DNA of 64,000 nucleotides from Carettochelys insculpta. Lineage: Eukaryota; Chordata; Testudines; Carettochelyidae. The stretch is from positions 6,343,837 through 6,407,836 of the forward strand of contig NC_134158.1 of the NCBI RefSeq assembly GCF_033958435.1. The letters are read 5' to 3'. Shown here in pieces: positions 32,202-43,430 of the stretch. The notes under the pieces were generated by a model, which saw only the letters and a program-made list of their open reading frames with translations, had not been told where the DNA came from and made no database searches. The translations under genes and the position numbers were made by a program. Every line of letters begins with the position of its first letter. The stretch's first letter is position 1.

Positions 32202-33560
32202 TAGCTGTGGGGGTGCCGATACAGGGGTGGAAGTTTAGGGCAGATGTACATTGGGGCCTCACCAACCGCAGACAGGAGGTTGGTCTGGGCAGGACAACTT
32301 TTGCAGAAAGCCTCAATTCTTCTCATTTTGGTGGGCAGGGATTCAGCAAAGCACCAGCTCAGCTGCTGTGATTTGTTCTTCTTTCCAACTTGTCATGATG
32401 TGGATTATTTATGGCCTCCTCCAGGCTTGTTCTGAGTTCTGTATTGCTGAGGCCTTTGCTAGGTGCAGCTCCCCTTTCTCCTCAGGACCTTCCAGGCGTG
32501 GGAGTTAGAAATGTGGTGGGCTGTTAGGTCTCAGCATTTCAAAGGGGATAATGGGGGGAAGTACCTATCCCTGGGGTCTGCAGTAGGATTCTTCCTTCAG
32601 GGCTTGTCTACTCCCCTTTTCAATCCCACAGTAACAATCTACCCATATCTGTTAGGGTGCATTTGTCTGTCTGTGAGGCCATCTGTCTATGCATCTGTGA
32701 GTCTGTTTGTTCAAAAACTCCTCTTAAACCGTAAAAGCTAGGACCACCAAATTTGGTACCCAGCTTCCTCTTACCCTAACTTAAACCAAGGTCAGGGTTT
32801 GGCTGTGCCTGGAAATGGGGAAGTGCCTGGAATCTGATGGTTTCCCAGAACATGGAAAGGGAGGGGCACCAGTAGGAGGAAGAAATACTTCACAGTCACC
32901 ACTGGGGGGCAGTAAAGTGCAGGGAACAGTGACACTGGGGAGTCACCACTGGGAGCAACCACAGCAGGAGAAGCCGGGGTCTGCTGAAATCAGGGCTCTC
33001 AAACCTGTTGGCCCCAGGACAGAGTAAATGCCCCCCTGCTCCAAACCCTCCACTAGGCTGTCAACCTCAGCACCAGACAGGAAGATCCCTGCTGGCCCAG
33101 GTCCCCCTCTTGGTATTACTTTCTCCACAGATACCGAAGCTGGGAACACCAGCCTCATCCCATCCCAGCAGCTGAGGCCAGGACCAGGGACAGCATCCTG
33201 ACCCAGTCCGCTTCCCCGGAGCTCACACTGTGGCCAGGGAAAGCGTTCTGGCCCAGCCCTGCCCTTGGAGCTCACACCATGGCCAGTACCGAACTCAAGA
33301 AGAGGGGGCCCAGTCTGGCATTTTCAGGTGGAGCAATTCACACTTTTCTCAATGTCACTACCTAATGCTCCTGTTTGGGGAACACTGATCCTCAGCTCTT
33401 CAGAAGGAGAATGCAGGAAACGAGTTCAGTGACAAACATCACTTAAAAAACAAGCTTGTTATGAAGTGTACTAGAGAGCTCTATCCCCTTCCCTTACAGA
33501 GAAAAAATACTATCTACTGGTTAGAGCCGAGGAGTCCTAGGATTCTTTTGCTCTATTTCC
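32202..33560. other. Intergenic, unassigned repeat
   Basis: About 32640-32830 contains TCAAAAACTCCTCTTAAACC and ACCACCAAATTTGGTACCCA, which resembles an interspersed repeat of unknown class. No coding exon. Confidence 0.3.
32899..32914 (+). promoter_or_regulatory. CTCF-like motif
   Basis: CCACTGGGGGGCAGTA fits the CTCF core (CCASYAGRKGGCRSYR) with one difference. It lies between the two Ig genes. A single motif match has weak predictive value. Confidence 0.3.
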
Positions 33561-33572
33561 TGCTCTGCATGA

Positions 33573-34105
33573 GCCTGGCTTTCTCAGTGGATAGAGCATC
33601 AGCCTTTTAATCTCAAGACTGGGGTTTCAAATCCCTGGTCAGACGAGGTCTCCTCTGTTGTATATCTGGGGGGACCTTCAAGCTGTCCTTTATTCCTTTT
33701 GTTAGAGAGGTTGTGGAATCTCCATCACTGGAGATATTCAAACAAAAAAGCAGTCCAGTAGCACTTTAAAGACTAACAAAACAATTCACTAGGTGGTGAA
33801 CTTTCGTGGGATAGACCGTTCTGGTATGGCTATGGTTTAGTGGGTCTATCCCACGAAAGCTCACCATCTAATAAATTATTTTGTTAGTCTTTAAAGTGCT
33901 ACTGGATTGCTTTTTTGTTTTGATGGTATATAAACTAACATGGCTCTCTCTCTCTTACTATGGAGATATTTAAAAGCAGGTTAGATAGACATCTGTCGGG
34001 GCAGTGGTGGTTCTCGGACCTGCTGTATAGGTAGGGGACAGGACTCGATGACCTCTCAGGTTTCCTTCCAGGTCTAGTATTCCATGACTCTATGATTCTG
34101 GGAGG
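33573..34105 (+). mobile_element. tRNA-Lys-derived SINE with CR1 tail, PLE inserted
   Basis: The head (33573-33645) follows tRNA-Lys(UUU): TCTCAGTGGATAGAGCATCA (A box), an anticodon region CCTTTTAATCTC, and GGTTTCAAATCCC (B box). A SINE-specific body follows, then a CR1-type 3' end (GTGGAATCTCCATCACTGGA to TTCCATGACTCTATGATTC). This is the architecture of the turtle pol III SINE. The 33743-33960 segment is an inserted PLE dimer. Confidence 0.82.
33743..33960. mobile_element. PLE tail inverted dimer 2
   Basis: Two type B tails in opposite orientation meet near 33830. The left arm reads TAGCACTTTAAAGACTAAC and the right arm GTTAGTCTTTAAAGTGCTAC. The flanks TGGAGATATTCAAA (33729-33742) and TGGAGATATTTAAA (33961-33974) form a 14-bp duplication with one mismatch. 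Confidence 0.88.
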
Positions 34106-34155
34106 ATAGTATGGTCTGGTGGGTGAGCAGGGTTTAGGAGTCAGGACACTTGGCT

Positions 34156-34161
34156 TTTATT
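34156..34161 (-). terminator. Candidate poly(A) signal of Ig gene 2
   Basis: A minus-strand AATAAA lies 341 bp past the stop codon. It is the nearest canonical signal found. Confidence 0.4.
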
Positions 34162-34501
34162 CCCCATTCTGCAAAGGTTGAGAATCCAACCAGTGGTTAG
34201 GAGAAAATATGGGTCTGGTGTGGTATGGGAGGTAATACTTAGAGAATGACACCAATGAGGATGAAATGAGTTTCAGATCCCTTAGGAAAAGGACTTTGGG
34301 CCATTGTTGCCTATTAGAAACTGGTACAGTGCTGCCTGAAAGAACAGGAGGCAAGTCCCAAGTGGAAGAAGGACATGTACATTTTACTCTTTAAGCTTCC
34401 CCCTCCAATGTTTGTGACTAAGTCCCACTTCTTCAGAATAATGATAGGATAAAAGATTGAGCACTAAGACCCAGGATAGGCATTTACAAGCTGGACCTTC
34501 G

Positions 34502-34569
34502 TTAACAGAACAACGCCAGCACCACAGCAAGGAGCAGAACAAGTAGGGGCCAAGCCCAAGTCTTCAGCC
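34502..34569 (-). CDS. Ig gene 2, exon 4: transmembrane and stop
   Basis: The acceptor TTTTCTAATTACAG leads into GLKTWAWPLLVLLLAVVLAL and FC, then TAA. A strictly terminal membrane span. Confidence 0.78.
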
Positions 34570-37500
34570 CTGTAATTAGAAAAGCAGAGAGTGTCTGGTA
34601 TATTAACACGAATCCACATTTCATTGGCACCTTAAAGCCCATGGAATCCCACTGAACTTAAATGTCACTAGAGGCGTCAGGTGGGGGATTAGGCTTGTGT
34701 CCTTTTCTGCATCTTTATGGCAGAAAAGAGCAGCCTGGAACGTTTGTACAAAAACCAAACTGGAAGAGGGGACTGGCTTTTTTTTTCCTACCATTAATTC
34801 AGAAAGATTCTGTGGTGAGCAGGGAGCTGATTATTCAGTACATTCATACAACACGAGTGGGTGGAGATGGATAGAGACATGCTCCTTCTCAGGGCTGTTG
34901 TAGGTCAAGTATGGTCACCTTAAGCTGACAGCCTCTGCAGGGCTCTCGGCAAAAGCCTGTGGGAGGCCTGTGTGCTGCTGCAAGGGGGGGAAACATAGGT
35001 GACGGGGTGGAGCTGGGAATGCTCCCACCTCCTCTACACCATGCTCAGGGCCACCTGAAGCCCACAGCATGGTGCTCCAGTGATGACTGAAGAGGCAAGG
35101 GGCTCTGGGCCACCGTCACTCCCACAGTAGCAGTGGCCAGATGCCCCAGGTCCACTGTGTGGCTGGGCCCCAGGGCCACTGCCCCCTTTGTCCCTCTGAT
35201 TGTGCAGGCCCGATTGTGACAGGAGATATAGTCAAGCAATGACATCGAAGGGAGTGACAAGATTTCTGAAGCCGAAGCTCAGCACATAGGAAGGACTGAC
35301 TGCCCTGGACAAGACGAGGGCTGACAGGCAGCAAAACTCTGCTCTCTTCGCTGTGGGCCTCAGCACACTAGGGAGATGCCTAATGACGGCTTGGGTGTGG
35401 GGGCCCATTTCTAGGGAAGGGATGCTTTCCTTTTCACTTACCTTCCTTTTCACTCTTAGCGATGGGCTCCTCGCTCACTCTGGGGGTCTGTGTTGCAGGA
35501 GGGGAGGATGAGGGGAGTTCTGAAACAGGGAGGAATTTTAGTGAAGGTTCAACACGCAATCACAAGGTGCACCCCACCTCCGTGATCCTGGCATCTGGCT
35601 CTGCTTCGGGGCCAGGGAAATACTCCTGACACCACCTCTGAAAACGTGTTCCCTTCTGTGCCAGATAAGGGTCCCAGTACAGCACTGGAAGTGCCAGCTG
35701 GGAAATGCTGTATTCCTCCGTGGCTCAAGGTCGGGACCCAGCAGAGATCACAGGACCTCAGCCGCAACTGACAAAAAGGTCACATTCTGTTGGATGAATC
35801 GGAGGGTGAAAGGCCAGAGTATAACTGGCAATTTGTTCGCTCCGGGTGTGTCTACACAGCAAAGTTATTTCAGAATAATGTCTGCTGTTCCCAAATAACT
35901 TTGCGAGCATCTACCCAATGCAACTGCTATTTCGAAATAGCAGCTGGCTTATTTTGAATTCTGTAAACCTCATTCTGGCTCTGTTTATGCTAGCCCCCGC
36001 CTTTTGAAAGGGGGATGCTAATGAGACACTTCGGCAGATGCTAACGAGGCTCTGCCATGAATATGCAGCACCTCGTTAACATAATGGCAGCCGCAGCAAT
36101 TCGAAAGGGCTGCACTGCCCATGTAGGTGAGGGCCTTTCGAAAGGACCTCCCCAGAGTTCGAAAGCCCCTTCTTCCTAAAACCAAATAGACTAAGGGGCT
36201 TTTGAAGACTGGGGGTCCTTTCAAAAGGTCCCCATCTACACAGTCGGCGTGAGATTCAAAAGCAGCAATTTCGAATTGCCACAGTCAATGTTATGCTAAT
36301 GAGGCGCTGCATATTCATTAGCATCTGCTGAAGGCTGCTGAGGTCTCTTTCATATTCAAATTTGACACATTAACACGTGGTTTGAACCGGGATGCAAATT
36401 TTCTGGGTCATTATACAGGCTCTTTTGCATACTTGGCTTAATCTAATTCTTGACTCCCGCCCCCCGCCCCTCTGCTCTCTGATTTGCTCACCTTGATAAT
36501 TTTTTTTCTGGTTTGTCAAGCTTGATTACTGTTTTTGGTTCTCTGTGCCTTAAATATTGAGTCAGTTCTGGTATGGCTATGGGCTGAAGAAGTGGGTCTG
36601 TCCCATGAAAGCTCATCACTTAATAAATTATTTCGTTAGTCTTTAAAGTGCTACTGGACTGCTTTTTTGTTTTGATAGTATTTAGACTAGCACGGCTTCC
36701 TCTCTGTTACTCTTGTGGAATAAATTTTGCTCTTTTGGGGACTTCCCTATAGAGTGGACCCCTTATTTCTGAATATCTTATTTTGGAATAACAACTCCAG
36801 CAGCTATTCTGGAATAACCCTGAAGCGTAGACACGCCCTCACCGACCCATCAGAACTTCCAGCAGGCTCTCTGGGGCACGGAGTGTGACTTACAGGAGCA
36901 GAACCAAAATCTACCAGCTACCGTCCGTGTTTCCATTAGGAAGTCGCAGGCATAGGGCATGTTCTGCCTCCGCACCCTTGAGCAGAGTTAGTGCGTGATC
37001 GTACACTGGAGTCACCTAGGCTCTCGGGGGTAGGGACCATTCATCTCCTGGAACATCAGGAACAGAACTTACCCAGCACCCTCAGATGTACACAGGCCAC
37101 ACGCTTTCCAGACAGCGCCTGTATCAAGTAATATCCCTCGGCTGCTTTGCTCACATTTTTCACACTGAAGTGTCCCTCCCCGACAGACACCTGCTCTCTG
37201 ATGCAGCTGTTGAAAGACCTTGTTTTCCCATTAACAGAGCCGATTACGTCATCCCATTGAGAAGTGGAGTTGTTCCATTTTTTCACCCCAAAAGCCTCTT
37301 TGGAGATGCTGATGGGGACATGCCCGGAGGATCTTTCCGTCACAGGCAGGTCAATATAAGGAGAGCAAACTCCATACTCTGTTCGGAAACAAAAATAAAA
37401 TCTATATTTAGTTTGGAAGAGACTGTGAAGCTGGTGCAGGGCAGACGGAGACAGGAATTGATATTAATTATAAAGCTCTAGGTTTCTATAATACATTACA

Positions 37501-39920
37501 GTCAAGAATTCCCTACACAGATGTTCCTCTTCCTTATGCCCTAGGAAAATTGGCTAGTCCCCCAACCCAGTAGAGATACTCGGCCACATGGGAATGAAAA
37601 ATCCACGCACCAGGGATGGGATTTTCAATGTTGGTTGGGTTCAAGGTGTACGCCCATGGGCTCAGAGACAACCCCTACCTGCCAATACTGGGGGAGGGGT
37701 GCGGAGCGAGGGCCGCGGCTTCAGCAGATGTAACTGAGCACGCTCAGTCTGTATGAGCATGCTCAGTACAACACAAGCAGCTGGGGCGGGGGTCATGGGC
37801 TAAGGATCGATAACACAACATCCGTTGCCTCACACCCTTGTTTTAGGTCACAATTTACTGGTAAAAAAAAAAATTTAGGGAAAAATACTAAAATAAACTA
37901 GTTCCTCAGCCCAACATGGGGTATAGTTCAAGAGGCTTTTCCATTGCCTCCAGAGCATCCCCTTGATCCAGGGGCTCCCACAGAAGACACTTTCCTCCCA
38001 GCAGTACTCCCTTTCCAAGCCATCCACCTGGAGGTCACCTAAGAGCTAGGTTCTCACCCCTGCTCCAGAGCCTGCCCCATCCCGGGACTTTTAAATCCCA
38101 GTTGAACTCATATTGGCTTTTATAAGGTCCATTGTCCTCCGCCTTTGCCTCGCAACCTCAGCGGGATCTCTGATATTCATACGTAGCTAATACACGTCTC
38201 CTCTCCTTGTCCAAGAAATAAACGTTTACACAGTGCTTTTTCTGTGTGGGTACTTGGCAATACTGAGTACTGCCACCTCAGTAGCCCCAGCTGCAGGATT
38301 GGCTGGAAGAGGAAGGGAGGGCAGGGAGCTGGTTGAGCACTGGTTTCTTTTTTTTTTTTTTTTTTGGTGTTCTTACAAAAAAAGTACGACATGTACATAA
38401 GCTGCTTCAGCCCAACAAGCCCAGGGAGAGCTCTTCAAAACACACACAGAAAGGCTTCAACCCCCGCCCCTCCCCAAGCTATTACATGAGAAGATCTGTA
38501 CCAAGGCACTAGCTCACGGAAAGTTGTTAAATATCAATATTAAAGAGGAGAACAGACTACCAGCAGGAGCTGAAGAAGGAAACCAGGCTCACTGCACCTT
38601 GGCGTTACCTGTCAATGACATATTAAAAAGGAAGGGTTTAAATAGACTCTTCCCCTCTATGTCTACCTAGCAATGGCGAGGTGTGATCACAGCTTGAATA
38701 AACATATCTGAGCTACCTTGGGTTGCTTAACATAGATGTATGACTGGGGTGGTACAGACTAGCCCTGGACTAGCCATGGACTTCCCAACCTGGGGGCCAC
38801 AAACCCCTGGGGCGTCCGCGAGGGTATTGCAGGCAGTCCGTGAAAAACTAAAAGCCAAATAAAAATGGTCAAAGAAAACGAGTTTAAATAAATTGCAAAG
38901 TCACAGGCAAGGATTATTGTAAAATTCAATGGCTTCCAATCATGGTATGAATGGCTGTCCGAAAATCTAGGCTTGAGATTTCCTTTTTCATTGAACAACG
39001 TGCCCATAGCTGCTACAATTGGCTTTGATGGGGGTCCACGAACCTCTTGGGGAGGTGATTGGGAGCCTGAACTAGTGAAATCTTGTTGTAATACACATCC
39101 AAAGTGTATGGGGCAGGCCCCACACTGGCCAGAGGAGGGGTAGGGGTGAGACGGTGTGAGGGAGAGGCTCCATTGTGGGGGCTGGGCCAGGTTCCATGCT
39201 GTCCAAGGAAGTGGCTGGCATGGTGTGGGGGGGTTCATTTGGGGCTGAGCCTGGCCCTCTGCTGCATGAGGAAGGGGCTGGCACAGTGCAGGGGGGATGG
39301 TTTCCATGGCGGGAGGGGGCTGGACCAGGACCCATGTCAGCCTGGAAGGAGCTGGGGCTGGCACAGTGGAAGGCAGAGCTCTGTTGGGGGAGCTGGCCTG
39401 TGCCCTGTCTGGCCAGGGTAGGGAGGGAGGGCTACATGGCGGGGGGGCTCCATAAGGGAGGCTGGGCTGGGCCCCACACTGGCCAGGGAAGTGGCTGGGT
39501 GCAGGATGGGGGTCTCCAATGGAGGGATGGGCTGGTCCCTGTGCTGGCTGTGGGAGGGGCCGGGACCAGCACAGCTCAGCGGGGTCGGGGAGAACATGGT
39601 AGAAGCTTGCCCATGCAGACGGACACAGCATGGGCAATAATATACATGATGGAAATATCTCTTGCCAAGCTCATAACCAGCATTGGCAGAAGCTGCGGCA
39701 CGCGGGGAGAGCAGCTGGGCATATCCGGTGCCCATGAGCCAAGCTAAAGGAAGTACACTTACGGGTGATGCAATCTTACCTCCCAGCCGCCAGGCAGAGG
39801 TAGCCGGGGGCGCACTGGGGCATGTTATAGGGCTACGTAGAAGGCATGAGGGCAGGGGCTCTTACCTTGGCTTGGGGAAGACAGCTCCACAAGGCTACAG
39901 AGGAGAAGTAGCCTCGCCAT
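34502..39920 (-). CDS. Ig-superfamily type I membrane protein, gene 2 (4 exons)
   Basis: A complete gene of 168 aa in four exons: 39920-39866 (signal peptide MARLLLLCSLVELSSPSQ), 37378-37073 (Ig V-like), 35519-35442 (stalk) and 34569-34502 (transmembrane, stop). Every junction is phase 1, all are GT-AG, and the summed length is 507 bp. The Ig domain has a C-strand KKWNN and an F-strand region AAEGYYLIQAL that lacks the usual Cys after Tyr. G-strand VACVHLRVL closes the fold. The stalk is Ser/Pro/Thr-rich. The span WPLLVLLLAVVLALFC ends the protein with no cytoplasmic tail, so it would signal through a partner, adhere, or become lipid-linked. It has the same strand and layout as gene 1. The name is not assigned. 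Confidence 0.82.
35442..35519 (-). CDS. Ig gene 2, exon 3: stalk
   Basis: A 78-bp phase 1-1 exon between TCCCTGTTTCAG and GGAAG|GTAAGT, coding ELPSSSPPATQTPRVSEEPI and AKSEKE. It is a flexible, probably O-glycosylated linker. Confidence 0.75.
35841..36840. mobile_element. Harbinger-like MITE with PLE inserted
   Basis: The outer ends GGGTGTGTCTACACAGCAAA and, inverted, GGGCGTGTCTACGCTTCAGG match over the first 14 bases, followed by shared GTTATTxCAGAATA. The interior carries TTCGAA/TTTCGAAA motifs and GCTAATGAGGCGCTGCATAT shared with 40658-41070. A PLE 3' part interrupts it at about 36355-36718. The target duplication could not be settled. Confidence 0.7.
36355..36718 (+). mobile_element. PLE 3' part, type B
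   Basis: It begins in the end of the GIY-YIG frame (ACACATTAACACGTGGTTTG) and continues through TAAATATTGAGTCAGTTCTG and AAGAAGTGGGTCTGTCCCAT to GACTAGCACGGCTTCCTCTC. Confidence 0.85.
37073..37378 (-). CDS. Ig gene 2, exon 2: V-like domain
   Basis: A 306-bp phase 1-1 exon. The acceptor tract TTTTTGTTTCCGAACAG is fair and the donor GCTGG|GTAAGT is strong. N-glycosylation sequons are NNS/NST and NVS. Cysteines occur at VCSPY, NSCIRE and VACVHL, none in the usual B and F strand positions. Confidence 0.84.
37379..38774. other. Intron 1 of Ig gene 2, no further exon
   Basis: Contains a poly(T) run (38346-38365) and old repeat sequence. No coding exon seen. Confidence 0.35.
38775..39095. mobile_element. 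hAT-like MITE, diverged copy
   Basis: Homologous to 43431-44017: shared GACTTCCCAACCTGGGGG-like end, ATAAAAATGGTCAAAGAAAA and TTTAAATAAATTGCAAAGT. The right end is decayed. Confidence 0.6.
39105..39580. repeat. G-rich minisatellite, about 70 bp period
   Basis: Six to seven degenerate units built on GGCTGG(G)CC...AGGAAGTGGCTGGCA...GGGGGG. It lies in intron 1 of Ig gene 2. The long frames over it are repeat artefacts. Confidence 0.7.
39866..39920 (-). CDS. Ig gene 2, exon 1: signal peptide
   Basis: Fifty-five bp from ATG (GTGAAATGGCG) to the donor CCAAG|GTAAGA, phase 1. MARLLLLCSLVELSSPSQ has a leucine-rich core typical of a secretory signal. Confidence 0.78.
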
Positions 39921-40439
39921 TTCACTCTACGCACTGCCGGAGAGATCGACGTGCTGACGCAAAGGGTCATGGGGCGGTGCTAACTCAGGGCTCCACCCAG
40001 GACAGTGGCAAAATTTGATTTAAGGTATTTCAACTCCAGCAATGCCATTCACGTGGCTGGAGTTGCGTATCTTACATTGATTTCTGCCACCTAGGGTAAG
40101 CCTGACCTAAGAGACGAAGAGACTGTTTCCCTTCACTCTGCCTACCACAGCGGTTGCTGCTGTGAGTGAAAAATTTTACTCCACCCACAACATGGGAGGA
40201 CCGAATGCCTCTTGCCTTCCTCAGAGTCTGTTTTCTCTCCACAAGAGCCCCAGATCTGGGATCATGTCAACACTGTGGTTGGTCAGAGGGGCTCAGTGGA
40301 AGCCCTGGGGCTCACTTTCTCACCATGCTAAAATGCCCAGTGGGATCCCCGAGGATCTTGCTGACTGTTGTAAGAAGACCAGACTGTAATGGCTGAATCA
40401 TTTGAAAAGTAGGTGATACCGCACTTAGGGATCCCTGCA
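39921..40439. other. Upstream region of Ig gene 2
   Basis: Probable promoter side of Ig gene 2. No TATA box or CpG island recognised. Confidence 0.3.
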
Positions 40440-41231
40440 TACCTCCACCTACACTTCAGATAAGTGAGGAAAGACTGATAGCACCTCTCAGCTTCCTGAA
40501 GGGGCCTCTAAAGAGGAGGGAGGAAGGCTGTTCTCGGTAGGGAGGGATGGCAGAACAAGAAGCAATGGTCTGAAGTTACAGAGGGGGAGCTCTAGGTTGG
40601 ATATTATGAAAAAGACTAGTTCACCACGAGGGGGGTGAAGCACTGGAATGTGTTACCACTGCTGCTACCCTACCATTCTCCCGTTGGAGGTGCCATGGTG
40701 ATAAGGAAATTTGAAGCAGGCTAATGAAGTGCTAACATGCATATTCAGTGCCTCATTAGCATAATAGCAGCTGCACGAACAGAGTTCGAATGGCAGAGTG
40801 ACAGTGAAGATGGGGGCAGCTTCGAAATAAGCACCCCACTTTGACATTCCCTTACTCCGATCTGGTTCTGTGGGAATAAGGGAATGTCGAAGGGGGGCGC
40901 TTGTTTCGAAGCTGCCCCCATCTGCACTGTCAATCTGAAATTCGGTCTGTTCACACGGCCGTTATTATGCTAATGAGGTGCTGAATATGCACATTAGTGT
41001 CTCATTAGCCTGCTTCAAATAGCCTCACCATGGCACCTCCAATGGGAGAATGGTAGTGTAGGAGCAGCCCTAGAGAGGTGGGGGAATCTCCATCCCTAAA
41101 GGTTTTAAGTTCCAGCTTGTCAAAGTCCTGGCTGCGATGATTTAGTTGGGGTTGATCCTGTTTCAGGCAGGGGCCTGGACTCAATGACCTCCTGAGGTCC
41201 CTTCCAGCCCTAGAATTCTATGATTCTATGA
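40440..41231 (+). mobile_element. CR1 3' end, split by a palindromic MITE
   Basis: CR1 sequence stops at GGAATGTGTTACC (40657) and resumes at TAGAGAGGTGGGGGAATC (41071), ending in TTCTATGATTCTATG. Removing the insert restores the usual CR1 GTTACCTAGxGAGGTGG. Confidence 0.82.
40658..41070. mobile_element. Palindromic MITE of about 410 bp
   Basis: Two arms of about 200 bp read as near-perfect reverse complements around a centre near 40864: left ACCATTCTCCCGTTGGAGGT against right ACCTCCAATGGGAGAATGGT. The arms share CTCATTAGCATAAT and CAGCTTCGAAA with the element at 35841-36840. The whole unit could fold into one hairpin. Confidence 0.85.
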
Positions 41232-43430
41232 AGGACAGAGATCTATACACCACAAGCCTTAAAGGAGAATAGGGGAGTTTGGTGTTCGGCCACACCAGAT
41301 TTAAACCACAGTAACAAGAAGATCACCTCTGTGGGGGACTCTACTTAACAAAGCCATTTAAATTCATAGCCAAGTGAGCCAGTTACAAGAATCACAACCA
41401 TTCCCAGCTGCATTCACATCATGCCATTCTTTAGCTGCCGCCTCTCAGCAGGAAAACTTCTGTTGCAAAATGAAAGCTGAGCAATCCATGACAAGAACCA
41501 CCCACTTGTTCCATACACAACTCCATGCTCAGTTGTGATTTCTTCCTAGCTCCACTTCCGACAAACACTGAAAGGGGAAACACAGCAAGGTCCCCACTCC
41601 TACCCCAAGCCTTTTGTGAAGTCCAGCTGCCTTCGAGGTGTAAACCCCACCTCACAGTCAGCTGGGACCTTCTCAGAACTCCTATTTTTCACTGTCAGAC
41701 CTTCAGGTAGGAGACACAGTAAATGCCCTTATACATATACCACTGCCTCACGCTCAGCAGCACATCCTCTGAATCCTACCTTCCACAGTAGCACATTCTC
41801 CTAGGAATTTACAGACATACGAAATACCTCATCAGATTACTGAGCCGTTTGCTTCCGTGTCCTGCTACCAAGACTGGCCAGAGACAGCTGCTTCAGAAGA
41901 TGCAAATAAATCCATGGTGGGAAAATACGAGTAGTTTCTGTCTTAGGGGAAGTTTCTGTTAAAATTTCTTTCTGACACACATGGCTAGCTTATTCCATCC
42001 AGGGGAATCTTTCTAAGTTTATCAGTTAGAGACTGACATCCATGTCAGGAGGCTGGCCGTGCTGAATATAACAATTCTAATTCTCCTCCTCTTGATTTTT
42101 TGGACTTTTACGTACACATATCCTGAAATCCCTTCACCTATAGCTTAGCTACTTTTTAAAATGAATCCTGTCCCGATGATACTGAGATGAATTAGATAGC
42201 AGCCATTAGAATTTAATCACTCACTTACTGTCACTTCAATTACCTGAGTTACCTGGGACTAAGTCAAGAACAGCCGCCTCTCTTGGGTGTTTTGGAACTA
42301 GCGGCTCAGAAATGTCGTCATTCAGGAGAGTCAAGAAATCACCTTGCTAAACACATCCCATTGTTCTCCATCTGTCGCTGACTTGTATGGTTATTTATTT
42401 CTCTCCTTGCTCCTGTGAGCTCTACCACCCAGAATCAGACAGTCAGACGGTTCCTTAGTGTCCTCCTAAAAGACCATCTTTTCCTCTCTTCCCTCCTACA
42501 ATAAGAGCACAGGGCTGTCTGCCCCTCACACAACCTTCTATAAGTTTGCTTACCTGCTTGGCAGGACTGGAGTGAGCCAGAAGACGCCCAGTTTTAGAAG
42601 ACTGGTAGCTGCTCATTCTCCCTTGGCTTTCTGAGTTCCCCAGATGGGATTACGCATTAATAGCAAATAGTTAGTTCCCTTAAATGAGAGGAAGTAGGTG
42701 TTGGTCATAATGAAATGACTCTGAATCACCAGGAAGAAAAAAAAGCAAGCTGGGTGGACATGGGCAGAGAGAGAAGATAGACCAGTGATATTGGGAAAGG
42801 ATAATTAGATGCTTCTTTAGAGCTGTATACAGGCCAAGAGGGTCTTACTTTCAGCCCCCTTTGAAGCTGCCAAATCCCAAGGAGTTTTGCAGGGTGATAA
42901 CCCTCATCTTCAAACCTGAGTAGGAAGGACTCTGTGCCTGACTGATTTTCCAGTTCAGTCGCTGAACTGAAAAACTGAAGAAAAACAAAAAAAGTGTCGT
43001 GTCTCAACCTGAATATGTTTCTTTTTGAATTTCCAGTGCGGAAAACCAACACGCTCTTCTGGGCTGCAGGGAACGAGCCTGGATTTCCCCAGCAGCGTAT
43101 CTTCTCAGCCTCCTGCCAAGTGCTGCACCGAGGCAAACCAATCCCTTCTAGAGGTCCCCTCGCTGGAGCCCAGAGAAGAAGGAGCTATGGCAGGGAACAG
43201 AGTACAGTGGGGATGTAAGCCAGCAAACTCAGGGCCTTTCCAGCAGTGAAGGGAAGGGAGGGTAAGAGAAGAGCTCAAGAAGAAGAGTTTACCTCTCTGA
43301 TCTGCTCCCATTAGCTCAGCATTTTTCCATCACTTCTGCACCAGCTTCATTCACCTTTAAATCTTATTGTTCTGTGTCATTCTTCACGGTCCTTTTCCAA
43401 TGCATACTCAGTCCTCCTCTGCTTCTAGGG
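41232..43430. other. Intergenic, no gene recognised
   Basis: Two kilobases with few recognisable repeats. Short frames at 41431-41655 (minus) and 43025-43249 (plus) lack domains. A minus-strand donor-like CAAGCAG|GTAAGC at about 42548 could end a non-coding exon, without further support. Confidence 0.35.

Noticed and set aside
33573..33645. Functional tRNA-Lys gene
   Set aside because: Acceptor stem pairs poorly and a SINE body with a CR1 tail follows directly.
38759..39637. 292-codon minus-strand frame
   Set aside because: It crosses a G-rich minisatellite and a hAT MITE; Pro/Ala-rich translation is a repeat artefact.
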